Assembly (NCBI GenBank): GCA_011391695.1
Contig: JAABQB010000013.1
Location: 1-61,435, forward strand
DNA from: Desulfobacteraceae bacterium
GTDB taxonomy: Bacteria > Desulfobacterota > Desulfobacteria > Desulfobacterales > RPRI01
Direction: 5' to 3'
Length of the DNA stretch: 61,435 nucleotides
A program made the position numbers and the translations under genes. Positions 33,092 through 44,268 of the stretch are shown one piece after another. Under the pieces are notes generated by a model. That model saw nothing but the letters and a program-made list of their open reading frames with translations, did not search any database and was not told the DNA's origin. Position 1 is the first letter of the stretch. Each line of letters begins with the position of its first letter.

Positions 33092-33857
33092 ATTTCTGCT
33101 GTTCTTTTTGTATCCGTGCAATTTCATTTCGTGCTTCAACAGCCAACTGGCTTCCTGGTGCAGTATTAATAACTTTTCTGTAAAATATTAATGCCTTATT
33201 ATATTCTTTTAAAATTGCATAAGCCCCGGCAAGGTCAAATATATATTCGGGAAAGCCGGGAGAATATTTCAAAGCTCTTTCAAGGAAGTTGACCGCTTCT
33301 TGGGGGTTTCCAATTGCAAGATAAGTCAGCCCTAATCCGCGTAACGCAACGTAATAATTGGGTTCAATCTTTAATGCTTCCCTGTAAAACTGCTCGGCTA
33401 AAGCGAATTCCTTTTTGTTGTAATAAGCCCATCCGAGATTGGTCAAGGGATAGTGCGGGGTTGCATACAGAAGATCTCCTGTGACTTCTTTAAAATAAAT
33501 AATTGCCGAATCCCAGTTATTCATTGCCAGGTATGCCGTTCCGAGATTGTTTTTGGCAGGAGCATAATCGGGTTTAAGATCAATTGCTTTTTTGAAATGC
33601 TCGATCGCCAGAGAGAGCTTATCTTTTGCCATGTAAACAAGACCGAGATCATTATGAAGATGAGGATCATTGGTATAGATTTTTTCGGCTTTTAGAAGTT
33701 CATTAAGAGCTGCGGTGTAATCATTTTGACTAATGTAGGCTTCTCCAACACCCCTAATGGCTTCTTCCTGTTTTTTTAATAATTCAGTATTGGCGCATGA
33801 AGTAATGTTGAATATAATAGAAACAAATCCGATATAATAAAGCCATTTGTTATTCAT
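33090..33857 (-). CDS. TPR lipoprotein, PilF/PilW-like
   Basis: A 255-residue lipoprotein: signal peptide with lipobox ITSC (C21), then six or so tetratricopeptide repeats (for example YAPAKNNLGTAYLAMNNWDSAI, YYVALRGLGLTYLAIGNPQEAV). PilF/PilW lipoproteins pilot the PilQ secretin to the outer membrane, and the position right behind pilQ, although on the other strand, supports that role. It is the third gene after serS and thrC, 27 bases from thrC. Confidence 0.8.
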   Translation of the reverse strand: MNNKWLYYIGFVSIIFNITSCANTELLKKQEEAIRGVGEAYISQNDYTAALNELLKAEKIYTNDPHLHNDLGLVYMAKDKLSLAIEHFKKAIDLKPDYAPAKNNLGTAYLAMNNWDSAIIYFKEVTGDLLYATPHYPLTNLGWAYYNKKEFALAEQFYREALKIEPNYYVALRGLGLTYLAIGNPQEAVNFLERALKYSPGFPEYIFDLAGAYAILKEYNKALIFYRKVINTAPGSQLAVEARNEIARIQKEQQK

Positions 33858-33884
33858 CTTTTTTCCTCTAACTGTAAAAGCTGT

Positions 33885-36676
<2,792 letters not shown>

Positions 36677-36814
36677 TCAATGTTAAGATGTTTCGACAAG
36701 CCCAGCATGGTTTATTAATGAAAAGAAAAAACAAGGATACGGCAAAATAATTATATTTCATGATACTGGTTTGCTTTTAACCACGTACAGGCTTTTTAGT
36801 CAATGATTTTTATA

Positions 36815-36832
36815 AGTTGACTTTTGTCAACT
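36815..36832. promoter_or_regulatory. Perfect palindrome AGTTGAC-TTTT-GTCAACT before the formyl-THF cyclo-ligase gene
   Basis: Two 7-base arms separated by four T lie 47 bases before the gene. The left arm includes TTGACT, usable as a -35 box, with a possible TTAATA 16 bases on (36839-36844). It could be an operator overlapping the promoter. Confidence 0.4.
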
Positions 36833-36878
36833 ATTATGTTAATAAGATTGCAAATTCTATTTTCTCGGGAGACCGTAC

Positions 36879-37466
36879 ATGGAGGAGATTCGGGGAAAAA
36901 AAGGTGAAATGCGAAGCAATATATCAAAAACATTTAGCAAGATTTCTTCTAATAATATATCAGAAAAAACGAAGAACATAGAAAAAAGACTGTTTGAATT
37001 TGCTAATTTTATAGAAGCAAAAACCTCTTTGCTCTATATTAATTCAGGATATGAGGTAGTTACAAAGGATATTCTTGAAAGATGTTTTGATTATAATAAA
37101 ACCGTTATTCTCCCTTCATTTAATGTGGAAATGCAAAAAATATTTTTATTTAAGGTTGATAACCTCAAAACGGGTTTAAAGCGAGGAGAAAAAGGTATCC
37201 TGGAGCCTGATACCAGCAAGTGCAAAATCGTTCCAATCGAGTTTATTGATATAGCGATAATACCCGGTTTTGCTTTTGACGAAAAGGGAGGAAGAATAGG
37301 GTCCGGAAACGGTTTATATGACAGGCTGATTCCCATACTCCCTCTTACCACAAGAAAAGTTGGACTTGCGTATGAAAGCCAGATTGTCCAGCATGTGCCG
37401 ATGGAATCTCACGATAAACATGTGGATATAATCATTACGGAAAATAGAATAATTTATAAGATTTGA
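36879..37466 (+). CDS. 5-formyltetrahydrofolate cyclo-ligase
   Basis: MTHFS converts 5-formyl-THF to 5,10-methenyl-THF with ATP. At 195 residues the length is normal. The N-terminal basic region (KKGEMRSNISKTFSKI) and the C-terminal IIPGFAFDEKGGRIGSGNGLYDR are the family's two best-conserved parts, the second being the ATP and folate loop. The start ATG 36879 keeps the usual lead-in. It stands alone between divergent serS and the convergent potassium channel gene. Confidence 0.92.
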   Translation: MEEIRGKKGEMRSNISKTFSKISSNNISEKTKNIEKRLFEFANFIEAKTSLLYINSGYEVVTKDILERCFDYNKTVILPSFNVEMQKIFLFKVDNLKTGLKRGEKGILEPDTSKCKIVPIEFIDIAIIPGFAFDEKGGRIGSGNGLYDRLIPILPLTTRKVGLAYESQIVQHVPMESHDKHVDIIITENRIIYKI

Positions 37467-37519
37467 GCAGGTAACGGGCTTTCGCGGCCATATAATTATG
37501 AGCGGTATGGTTAATTTTT

Positions 37520-38521
37520 TCAGGCCCCCAGAATTTTTTCAAGTTGTTGCAGATTTAAATCTTCTCCAACAGCAATAACCGTGTCTCCTGCCTCAATTTT
37601 TGTCTCAAAGGAAGGATTGAAAAGCATACTTCCGTCGGGTTTTTTTATTGCTATAATAATCAGATTGAATTTTTGCCTGATACCGGAATCTTTCAACATA
37701 ATATTTATCAGGCTTGAAGATGCACTCACCGGAATCTCTTCCATTTTTATGTCTTTGTTCTGTTCCGCGAAAGCAAGATCCAAAAAGCTGGTGATAGTTG
37801 GCTTCAGAATTCGCTGGGCCATACTTATGGCGCCAATATCATATGGAGACACAACGTTATCGGCACCTGCGGCTAAAAACTTGGATTTTGTATCACTCCG
37901 GCTTGCTCTGGCTGTGATATGAAGGTGCGGATTGAGCTGTCTTGCAGTCAGAACAAGAAAAACATTTTCGGCATCTGTGGCAAGGACAGCAACAAGTCCT
38001 TTTGCTGATTTTATTCCGGCCTTTATAAGGTTCTCTTCATTTACTGCATCACCGTGCAAATATAAAACACCATCATCTTCCATAACAGGGATGAGATCTT
38101 TGTTGCTTTCCAAAACAACGAGGTCAAATTCTTTTTTGCCGTATAAATTTTTACAAAGCACTCTTCCGATTCGTCCGTACCCGCAAACTATATGATGGTT
38201 TTTCAGTCTTCCGATTTTTTTATCCAATCTTCTCCTCCCCAGAATTGCCCTTATTCTTCCTTCTACCATGAATTGAACCATGGCGCCCGCAACATATAAA
38301 CAAAAACCAACCCCGAAAAAAATCAGCAGCATTGTAAAGATGCGCCCCGCTCTGCTTACAGAATGAACTTCACCATATCCAACGGTAGCGAGAGTTATTA
38401 TGGTCATGTACATCGAATCAAGAAGATCCCATCCTTCAATCATCATATACCCTGTTGTTCCCGCAATACCTATAAAAAGTGTCAGGAGGAGTGACAATAT
38501 AAGATGTTTTGTGCTGTCCAT
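37520..38521 (-). CDS. Potassium channel protein with RCK (TrkA-N and TrkA-C) domains
   Basis: A 333-residue two-helix K+ channel subunit of the MthK type. Membrane segments lie at about 5-25 and 60-82, with the selectivity filter TVGYG (46-50) between them. The cytoplasmic Rossmann domain starts at HHIVCGYGRIGRVL (109-122), and a TrkA-C domain fills the last 80 residues, ending AGDTVIAVGEDLNLQQLEKIL. Nucleotide or Ca2+ binding to the RCK part would gate the tetramer. Confidence 0.92.
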   Translation of the reverse strand: MDSTKHLILSLLLTLFIGIAGTTGYMMIEGWDLLDSMYMTIITLATVGYGEVHSVSRAGRIFTMLLIFFGVGFCLYVAGAMVQFMVEGRIRAILGRRRLDKKIGRLKNHHIVCGYGRIGRVLCKNLYGKKEFDLVVLESNKDLIPVMEDDGVLYLHGDAVNEENLIKAGIKSAKGLVAVLATDAENVFLVLTARQLNPHLHITARASRSDTKSKFLAAGADNVVSPYDIGAISMAQRILKPTITSFLDLAFAEQNKDIKMEEIPVSASSSLINIMLKDSGIRQKFNLIIIAIKKPDGSMLFNPSFETKIEAGDTVIAVGEDLNLQQLEKILGA

Positions 38522-38667
38522 GGTTGTTCCGGATAATATTTGAGATTAGGCCGTTTTTTCGCAAACAGTTCAAAGGTTGTCTTTTTATATCTTATAAGAT
38601 AAACAGATAAAAGTTTCAAGGCTTGAATTATTGACTAGTAATAATTGATTTGGTAGGAAACCCAAAC

Positions 38668-39327
38668 ATGAATGAAATAGCATTAAAATATGATCGCATG
38701 CGCGAAGATATGGTAAAAAAACAGATCGAGAACCGCGGGATAAGCGATCCGAGAGTTATTGCCGCCATGCTGAAGGTCTCCCGTCACCTTTTTGTAAGCG
38801 ATGCCTTAAGCGATCAGTCCTATGGCGATTTTCCTCTTCCCATAGGTGAGCAGCAGACAATATCCCAGCCATATATTGTAGCGGAAATGACCCAGGCACT
38901 TAATCTGAATGAAGAAGACCGGGTTCTTGAAATAGGAACAGGATCCGGCTATCAGGCTGCGGTTATTGCTGAAATCGCATTTCGAGTTTATACAATAGAG
39001 AGAATATATTCGCTTTATTCCAAAGCCCGTTCTCTTTTTGACAGGCTTCGTTACCACAATATAGTAATGAAATATTCTGACGGTTCACTGGGGTGGGAGT
39101 CTGAAAGTCCTTTTGATGCAATAATAGTTACCGCCGGTTCTCCTGACATTCCCAAAAATCTTTTAAGCCAGCTTGCGATAGGAGGGCGAATGGTTATTCC
39201 TGTCGGAAACCAGCATTCCCAGGAGTTGGTGAAGCTTTACAGAGATGATAGGGGCATTCATAAAACAAATCTTGGCGGTTGCCGATTTGTCAAACTTTTA
39301 GGAGAACATGGGTGGAGTGATGAATAA
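38668..39327 (+). CDS. pcm: Protein-L-isoaspartate O-methyltransferase
   Basis: Repairs isoaspartyl residues in aged proteins with SAM. The 219-residue protein contains MVKKQIENRGI and HLFVSDAL at the N-terminus, the SAM motif VLEIGTGSGYQAAVIAEI, and RMVIPVGNQHSQEL near the end, all typical. ATG 38668 has TAGGAA nine bases upstream; a TTG at 38650 is less likely. The yqaA-like gene starts directly after its stop. Confidence 0.94.
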   Translation: MNEIALKYDRMREDMVKKQIENRGISDPRVIAAMLKVSRHLFVSDALSDQSYGDFPLPIGEQQTISQPYIVAEMTQALNLNEEDRVLEIGTGSGYQAAVIAEIAFRVYTIERIYSLYSKARSLFDRLRYHNIVMKYSDGSLGWESESPFDAIIVTAGSPDIPKNLLSQLAIGGRMVIPVGNQHSQELVKLYRDDRGIHKTNLGGCRFVKLLGEHGWSDE

Positions 39328-39909
39328 ATGTTAAGGCGGATGTACGACTGGGTAATCAGATGGGCTGAAACACCTTATGGGGACTGGGCATTATTTGTTA
39401 TTGCTTTTGCTGAGTCATCCTTTTTTCCCATACCTCCTGATGTTCTCCTGATAGCTCTTGGTATTGCAATACCAAAAAAATCTTTGAGATATGCTCTATT
39501 ATGCTCTGTCGGTTCTGTCTTGGGCGGCTGTTTTGGCTATTTTATCGGTTGGCAGTTCATGGCAGGATTCGGGGATAAGATAATAAATTTGTATGGTTTT
39601 GGAGATAAATATAGTTATATTCAGGATCTTTTCATGAAATACGATGCGTGGGCAATCGGAATAGCAGGCTTTACACCGATTCCATATAAGATCTTCACAA
39701 TTTCAGCAGGTGCATTCAAAATAAATTTTCCGATATTTCTTATTGCTTCAGCGATTTCACGTTCTGCCCGTTTTTTTTTGGTAGGCGGCCTTATTTATTA
39801 TTTCGGCCCCAGTATTCAGATTTTTATCAATAAGTACTTCGATATACTTGCAGTGGCATTTACCATTCTGCTTATTGCTGGTTTTGTGGCGGTCAAATAT
39901 TTTTTCTAA
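39328..39909 (+). CDS. YqaA family (SNARE-associated/DedA-like) membrane protein
   Basis: A 193-residue inner-membrane protein with about five hydrophobic segments. FAESSFFPIPPDVLLIALGIA and IGIAGFTPIPYKIFTISAGAFKINF are the paired re-entrant motifs of the DedA/VTT superfamily, whose members act as lipid transporters. It begins at the base after the pcm stop, so the two are translationally coupled. Its end is two bases from the convergent nrdJ stop. Confidence 0.9.
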   Translation: MLRRMYDWVIRWAETPYGDWALFVIAFAESSFFPIPPDVLLIALGIAIPKKSLRYALLCSVGSVLGGCFGYFIGWQFMAGFGDKIINLYGFGDKYSYIQDLFMKYDAWAIGIAGFTPIPYKIFTISAGAFKINFPIFLIASAISRSARFFLVGGLIYYFGPSIQIFINKYFDILAVAFTILLIAGFVAVKYFF

Positions 39910-39911
39910 TT

Positions 39912-42089
39912 TTAACTGCATTTTGAATAACCGCAGGAACGGCAAACAAGACATCCTTCCTGATGCGTAAGTATTCCGCTGCAATCCGGGCAAACACCCA
40001 TTATTGAACCGCTTTCGGCAAAATTGGAATCAGTTCGGTATTTAAGTACCCTTGCAATTGCATCGGGACAGGAAAGCACCATTTCTCCATTTTGCCATGA
40101 GGGAGAAGGGCATCTGATTCCTGCAAGCTGTTTGATTATGGCTTCAGCCTTCACGCCGGAACGTAAGGCAAGAGATATAAGGCGGCCTGCCGCTTCAATC
40201 TGGGATGAGGCGCATCCTCCTGTCTTTCCCATCTGGGCAAATACTTCGCACATTCCCTCCTCATCCGAATTTATTGTGACATATAATTTTCCGCAACCTG
40301 TTTTTATGCGTTCGGTAATGCCGACAGTGCATTCCGGCCTGGGTCTTGGGGCTATTTTGACTGGTTCTCTTTTTGCGGAGCCAATATTCAGAACCTGTTG
40401 TTGACGGCTTCCGTCCCGGTAGATCGTTACTCCTTTGCATCCGTAATTATGGGCGAGCATATATACCTTTGCAATATCGCTTTTTATGGCTCCGGAACAA
40501 AAGTTTACAGTTTTTGAAACGGCATTATCGGTATGTTTCTGGAATGCAGCCTGAATCTTTATATGCTGCTCGGGTGATATATCGTGTGATGTTACAAAAA
40601 GAGCTTTTACGCAATCAGGGACTGATTCCATATCCTGAAAAGATTTTCCCTCCATTATTTCATCCATCAATTTTTTTTTGTAAATCCCTTCTCTCTTAGC
40701 CATGTCGACAAACAGGGGATTGATTTCAGAAAGGGATTTTCCATCAAGAACCTTCCTTACCTGAGCTATTGCAAATAAAGGTTCAATACCGCTTGATGTG
40801 CCTGCTATAATGCTTATTGTTCCGGTTGGAGCTATTGTGGTAGTAGTCGCATTCCGCATATGAGGTGTCTGCGGAGTGTCGTAAACACTTTCTTTGTAAT
40901 ATGCAAAATTGCCTCTTTTTCCCCCAAGTGCTGCGGAGGCAATTTTAGATTCCTGTGAAATAAAAGACATTACTTTTTCAGCTTCTGATACAGCTTCTTC
41001 CGAATTATAAGATATTCCCAATTTAATGAGCATCTCGGCAAACCCCATTACGCCGATGCCTAATTTTCTTGTGCCTTTACTCATTTTTTCGATGCGGGAT
41101 AAAGGGTATTTGTTTATTTCTATAACGTTATCAAGGAAATGAACTGCATCATGGACAGTTTTTTTAAGGCGGTTATAATTAACAGCTTTTCCGGAAATCA
41201 TTCTTGAAAGATTAATGGATCCGAGCGTGCAGGATTCGTAGGGAAGAAGAGGCTGCTCACCGCAGGGATTTGTTGCTTCTATCTCTCCAAGATGATGAGT
41301 CGGATTATCCTGGTTAATTCTGTCTATAAAAATAACGCCTGGTTCACCTGTAAGCCATGCTGAATGTACTATCATGTCGAATATTTTTCTTGCAGAAATG
41401 CGCTTTACAATATTCGTTGTGCGTGGGTTTATCAGATCGTATTCAGAATCACGCTCCAATGCATCCATATAATTGTTTGTCAATGCAACAGATATGTTGA
41501 AATTGTTAAGACGATTCTGATCATCTTTCAGCTCAATAAAAGATTCAATATCAGGGTGATCTACCCGCAAGATTCCCATGTTTGCCCCTCTGCGGGTTCC
41601 GCCCTGCTTTACGGTTTCAGTTGCGACATCAAAGACGGTCATAAAGGAAATAGGTCCGCTTGATACTCCAGCGGTTGAAAGCACTATATCTTTTTCAGGA
41701 CGTATCCGGGAAAAGGAAAAACCCGTTCCGCCTCCGCTTTTATGTATAATTGCCGTATTTTTTAGAGTTTCAAATATGCTCTCCATTGAATCTTCAATTG
41801 GCAGCACAAAACAGGCGGCAAGCTGGCCAAGGCGCCGCCCTGCATTCATGAGTGTAGGAGAATTGGGCAAAAACCACAGGTTCGTCATGATCTTGAGAAA
41901 TTTATTTTCTGTTTTTTCGATGTCATATGGAGAATTAAACAAAGATTCAGCGGAGGCTACATGTTTTGCCACTCTTTCAAACATATTAGCCGGCGTTTCA
42001 ATTACATTTCCTTCCTTATCTTTTTTTAGATATCGTTTTTCAAGAACTATTATGGCATTATTTAAAAGTGGAATTTTCATATTATTCAT
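39912..42089 (-). CDS. nrdJ: Adenosylcobalamin-dependent (class II) ribonucleoside-diphosphate reductase
   Basis: Makes deoxyribonucleotides with a cobalamin-generated thiyl radical, independent of oxygen. The 725-residue protein has all three active cysteines: C93 (AACFVLP) and C287 (CTLGSINL) as the redox pair, and C276 in NPCGEQ as the radical site. PTGTISIIAGTSSGIEP is the substrate phosphate loop. The C-terminus ends in a cysteine-rich zinc-ribbon-like tail (CPDCSGIL...CLVCRSCGYSKC), as in other class II enzymes. The start overlaps the LysR gene by four bases. No ATP-cone is visible. No cobalamin riboswitch precedes it. Confidence 0.95.
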   Translation of the reverse strand: MNNMKIPLLNNAIIVLEKRYLKKDKEGNVIETPANMFERVAKHVASAESLFNSPYDIEKTENKFLKIMTNLWFLPNSPTLMNAGRRLGQLAACFVLPIEDSMESIFETLKNTAIIHKSGGGTGFSFSRIRPEKDIVLSTAGVSSGPISFMTVFDVATETVKQGGTRRGANMGILRVDHPDIESFIELKDDQNRLNNFNISVALTNNYMDALERDSEYDLINPRTTNIVKRISARKIFDMIVHSAWLTGEPGVIFIDRINQDNPTHHLGEIEATNPCGEQPLLPYESCTLGSINLSRMISGKAVNYNRLKKTVHDAVHFLDNVIEINKYPLSRIEKMSKGTRKLGIGVMGFAEMLIKLGISYNSEEAVSEAEKVMSFISQESKIASAALGGKRGNFAYYKESVYDTPQTPHMRNATTTTIAPTGTISIIAGTSSGIEPLFAIAQVRKVLDGKSLSEINPLFVDMAKREGIYKKKLMDEIMEGKSFQDMESVPDCVKALFVTSHDISPEQHIKIQAAFQKHTDNAVSKTVNFCSGAIKSDIAKVYMLAHNYGCKGVTIYRDGSRQQQVLNIGSAKREPVKIAPRPRPECTVGITERIKTGCGKLYVTINSDEEGMCEVFAQMGKTGGCASSQIEAAGRLISLALRSGVKAEAIIKQLAGIRCPSPSWQNGEMVLSCPDAIARVLKYRTDSNFAESGSIMGVCPDCSGILTHQEGCLVCRSCGYSKCS

Positions 42090-42985
42090 TTTGCTCTCGA
42101 TTCATTTTTCATATGCGTGATAAAAGCGCTGCACACTGGGGAGATGCTTCTTTGTCTGCTTGTTGTAAGATAAAAACTGCGTTTGAGATTTAATCCTTCT
42201 ATGGAGATGGCTTTTAAAGAGCCTTCTTTCAAGTCTCCTTCAACGGCTATTGTTGAAAGAATTGATACTCCTGCCTTGCTCTTTATTCCATGCCTGACGG
42301 CTTCGGTGCTTCCCATCTGCGCCACAATTTTCAGATCGGAAAGATCATATCCAATTTTGTTTAAATTCTGTTCGATAGATTTTAAAGTGCCTGATCCGCG
42401 TTCCCTGATAATGAAAGGCTCTTCGAGGAGCATTTTGATACTTATGCTCTTTTTCTTTCTCCATTTATGGTCTGAAGGAATGATGAGGCGCATTTCATCA
42501 TCAATGAGAATTTCCTGACAAATTCTCTTGTCTTTTTTTTCAGCGCCAACAACCCCGAGTTCAAGTATTCCGGAAAGGGTGTCGTTTATTATTTTTTCGG
42601 TATCTCCGATTATAAGAGAAATCATTATTTCCGGATAAATTCTTTTAAAAGAACCGACTATTCTGGGAAGAATATATTCGCCCGGAATTGTGCTTCCGCC
42701 TATTATAAGATTCCCTTTTATTATTCCGTGAAATTCGGATAAAGCAATTTCCATCTCATCGCGCAGGGCAATAAGTTTTTTTGCATAGGCATAAACCAAT
42801 TGCCCGGCTTTTGTCGGAACTGCTTCTTTTGACATGCGGTCTATCAGGCGGCATCCGAAGTAAGACTCCAAATCTCTTATGTGGCTGCTGACGGTTGGCT
42901 GGGAAAGATATGCAGTTCCCCCGGCTTTTGAAAAACTTTTCAGTTCTATAACTTTGCAGAAGATATTAAGCTGCCAAAGATCCAT
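42086..42985 (-). CDS. LysR family transcriptional regulator
   Basis: A 299-residue LysR regulator. The N-terminal winged helix-turn-helix (KSFSKAGGTAYLSQPTVSSHIRDLESYFGCRLIDR, about 16-50) is followed by the substrate-binding domain starting LIIGGSTIPGEYILPRIVG. It is one base downstream of coaD and overlaps nrdJ, so it is co-transcribed with both, an unusual place for a LysR gene. The CysB/CbbR-like binding domain gives no clear ligand. Confidence 0.92.
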   Translation of the reverse strand: MDLWQLNIFCKVIELKSFSKAGGTAYLSQPTVSSHIRDLESYFGCRLIDRMSKEAVPTKAGQLVYAYAKKLIALRDEMEIALSEFHGIIKGNLIIGGSTIPGEYILPRIVGSFKRIYPEIMISLIIGDTEKIINDTLSGILELGVVGAEKKDKRICQEILIDDEMRLIIPSDHKWRKKKSISIKMLLEEPFIIRERGSGTLKSIEQNLNKIGYDLSDLKIVAQMGSTEAVRHGIKSKAGVSILSTIAVEGDLKEGSLKAISIEGLNLKRSFYLTTSRQRSISPVCSAFITHMKNESRAK

Positions 42986-42986
42986 A

Positions 42987-43481
42987 TTATTTAGAATTAA
43001 TAAAACCGAATTTTTCTTTTAATTTGTGATTAACTACAGGCGGAACCATCCCATTTATGTTTCCACCAAACCGCGCCGCTTCTTTTATTATGGAGGAGCT
43101 GGTAAAAATCCATCTCAATCCGGTCATAAGAAAAACAGTCTGAATTTCCCTGTTAAGACGCCTGTTCATAAGGGCAAGCTGAAATTCATATTCAAAATCG
43201 GAAACCGCACGCATTCCACGTAGTATGGCGTGGCTTTTCTTTTTTGCGGCATAATCAACAAGAAGTCCGCTAAAAGTGTCAATTTCAATGGTATCAAATT
43301 TTTTTAAACTTATTTTCAGCATATGAATGCGTTCTTCTACTGTAAACAGCGGATCCTTGCCGGGGTTGAGCAAAATCGCGACGATTATCTTGTCGAAAAG
43401 CTTAAGCCCTCTTTCAAGAATATCGATATGGCCGTTGGTTACAGGATCAAACGAACCTGGATAAATGGCAACTCTTTTCAT
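42987..43481 (-). CDS. coaD: Phosphopantetheine adenylyltransferase
   Basis: Catalyses the penultimate step of CoA synthesis. The 164-residue protein has YPGSFDPVTNGHIDI (7-21) with the TNGH nucleotidyl-transfer motif, RGMRAVSDFEYEFQLALMNR, and SSSIIKEAARFGG, all standard. It is normally next to rsmD, which lies 222 bases upstream here with a MITE-like element in between. Confidence 0.95.
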   Translation of the reverse strand: MKRVAIYPGSFDPVTNGHIDILERGLKLFDKIIVAILLNPGKDPLFTVEERIHMLKISLKKFDTIEIDTFSGLLVDYAAKKKSHAILRGMRAVSDFEYEFQLALMNRRLNREIQTVFLMTGLRWIFTSSSIIKEAARFGGNINGMVPPVVNHKLKEKFGFINSK

Positions 43482-43517
43482 GATTATAATATTCCGTCAT
43501 ATCTTTTCTGTTGGTTT

Positions 43518-43662
43518 GAGACCTTTGCATAACACCCCCTTTTGCCCCCGATTTCTGTGTCAGGCTCAAATTTCAATCCTCGAAATACTTCAATGTATTC
43601 CTGCGGTTAAAATTCTCGCCTTCCTTGAACTTGGGCAAAATTGAATGTTCTTCAAAGGTCTC
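43518..43662. mobile_element. MITE-like element with GAGACCTTTG inverted ends, copy 2
   Basis: A 145-base non-coding element with perfect 10-base ends GAGACCTTTG (43518-43527) and CAAAGGTCTC (43653-43662). It shares both outer parts with the element at 23834-24013. It lies between rsmD and coaD, genes that are usually adjacent. Confidence 0.78.
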
Positions 43663-43703
43663 GATTTATAAGGTAAATTAAAACCATGCGTTATCGAAAA
43701 AAT

Positions 43704-44264
43704 CTATACCACATAATTTAAAAAGGAAACAAGAGTTATTCCATATCTTCGCTGATCTGAAATTTTAAACTCTGGGATACATTCAGGAAGAATTTCTGTA
43801 ACGGCATGTTCGATTATTATCAAAGCATTATTTTGAAGGAAATGGCTTGCAGCAAGATTTATTAAAGCAGGTTTTATCAAGTTCTTATTGTACGGAGGAT
43901 CCATAAAAACAAGATTGCCCGGAGGATCACAGTTCTTAAGAGCAATATTGTTGTTTGCTATATCTGCTCTTACAATCTTAATTCTGTCTTGCAGCCTGCA
44001 AGCCGCAATATTTTTTTTTATTACTGCAAGCGCTTCTTTATCAGAATCCATGAAGATTGCAAAAGATGCTCCACGGCTTAAGGCTTCAATTCCCAAAGCG
44101 CCGGTTCCTGCGAAAAGATCCAGTACGACAGAGTTGGGAATACTGGGGGCGAGAATATTGAATATACTTTCTCTTATACGATCAGCCGTAGGCCTTATCT
44201 TGATTCCTTTGGGTGAAAAAAGCTTTTTGCCTTTTAATTCACCACTTATTATTCTCAAACCCAT
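43704..44264 (-). CDS. rsmD: 16S rRNA (guanine(966)-N2)-methyltransferase RsmD
   Basis: A SAM-dependent methyltransferase of 186 residues. MGLRIISGELKGKKL, TADRIRESIFNIL, VLDLFAGTGALGIEALSRGA (SAM site) and FMDPPYNK (the catalytic DPPY) are all present and in order. It lies four bases after ntrX, as a member of the DUF4390-ntrY-ntrX-rsmD operon. Confidence 0.95.
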   Translation of the reverse strand: MGLRIISGELKGKKLFSPKGIKIRPTADRIRESIFNILAPSIPNSVVLDLFAGTGALGIEALSRGASFAIFMDSDKEALAVIKKNIAACRLQDRIKIVRADIANNNIALKNCDPPGNLVFMDPPYNKNLIKPALINLAASHFLQNNALIIIEHAVTEILPECIPEFKISDQRRYGITLVSFLNYVV

Positions 44265-44268
44265 TTTG

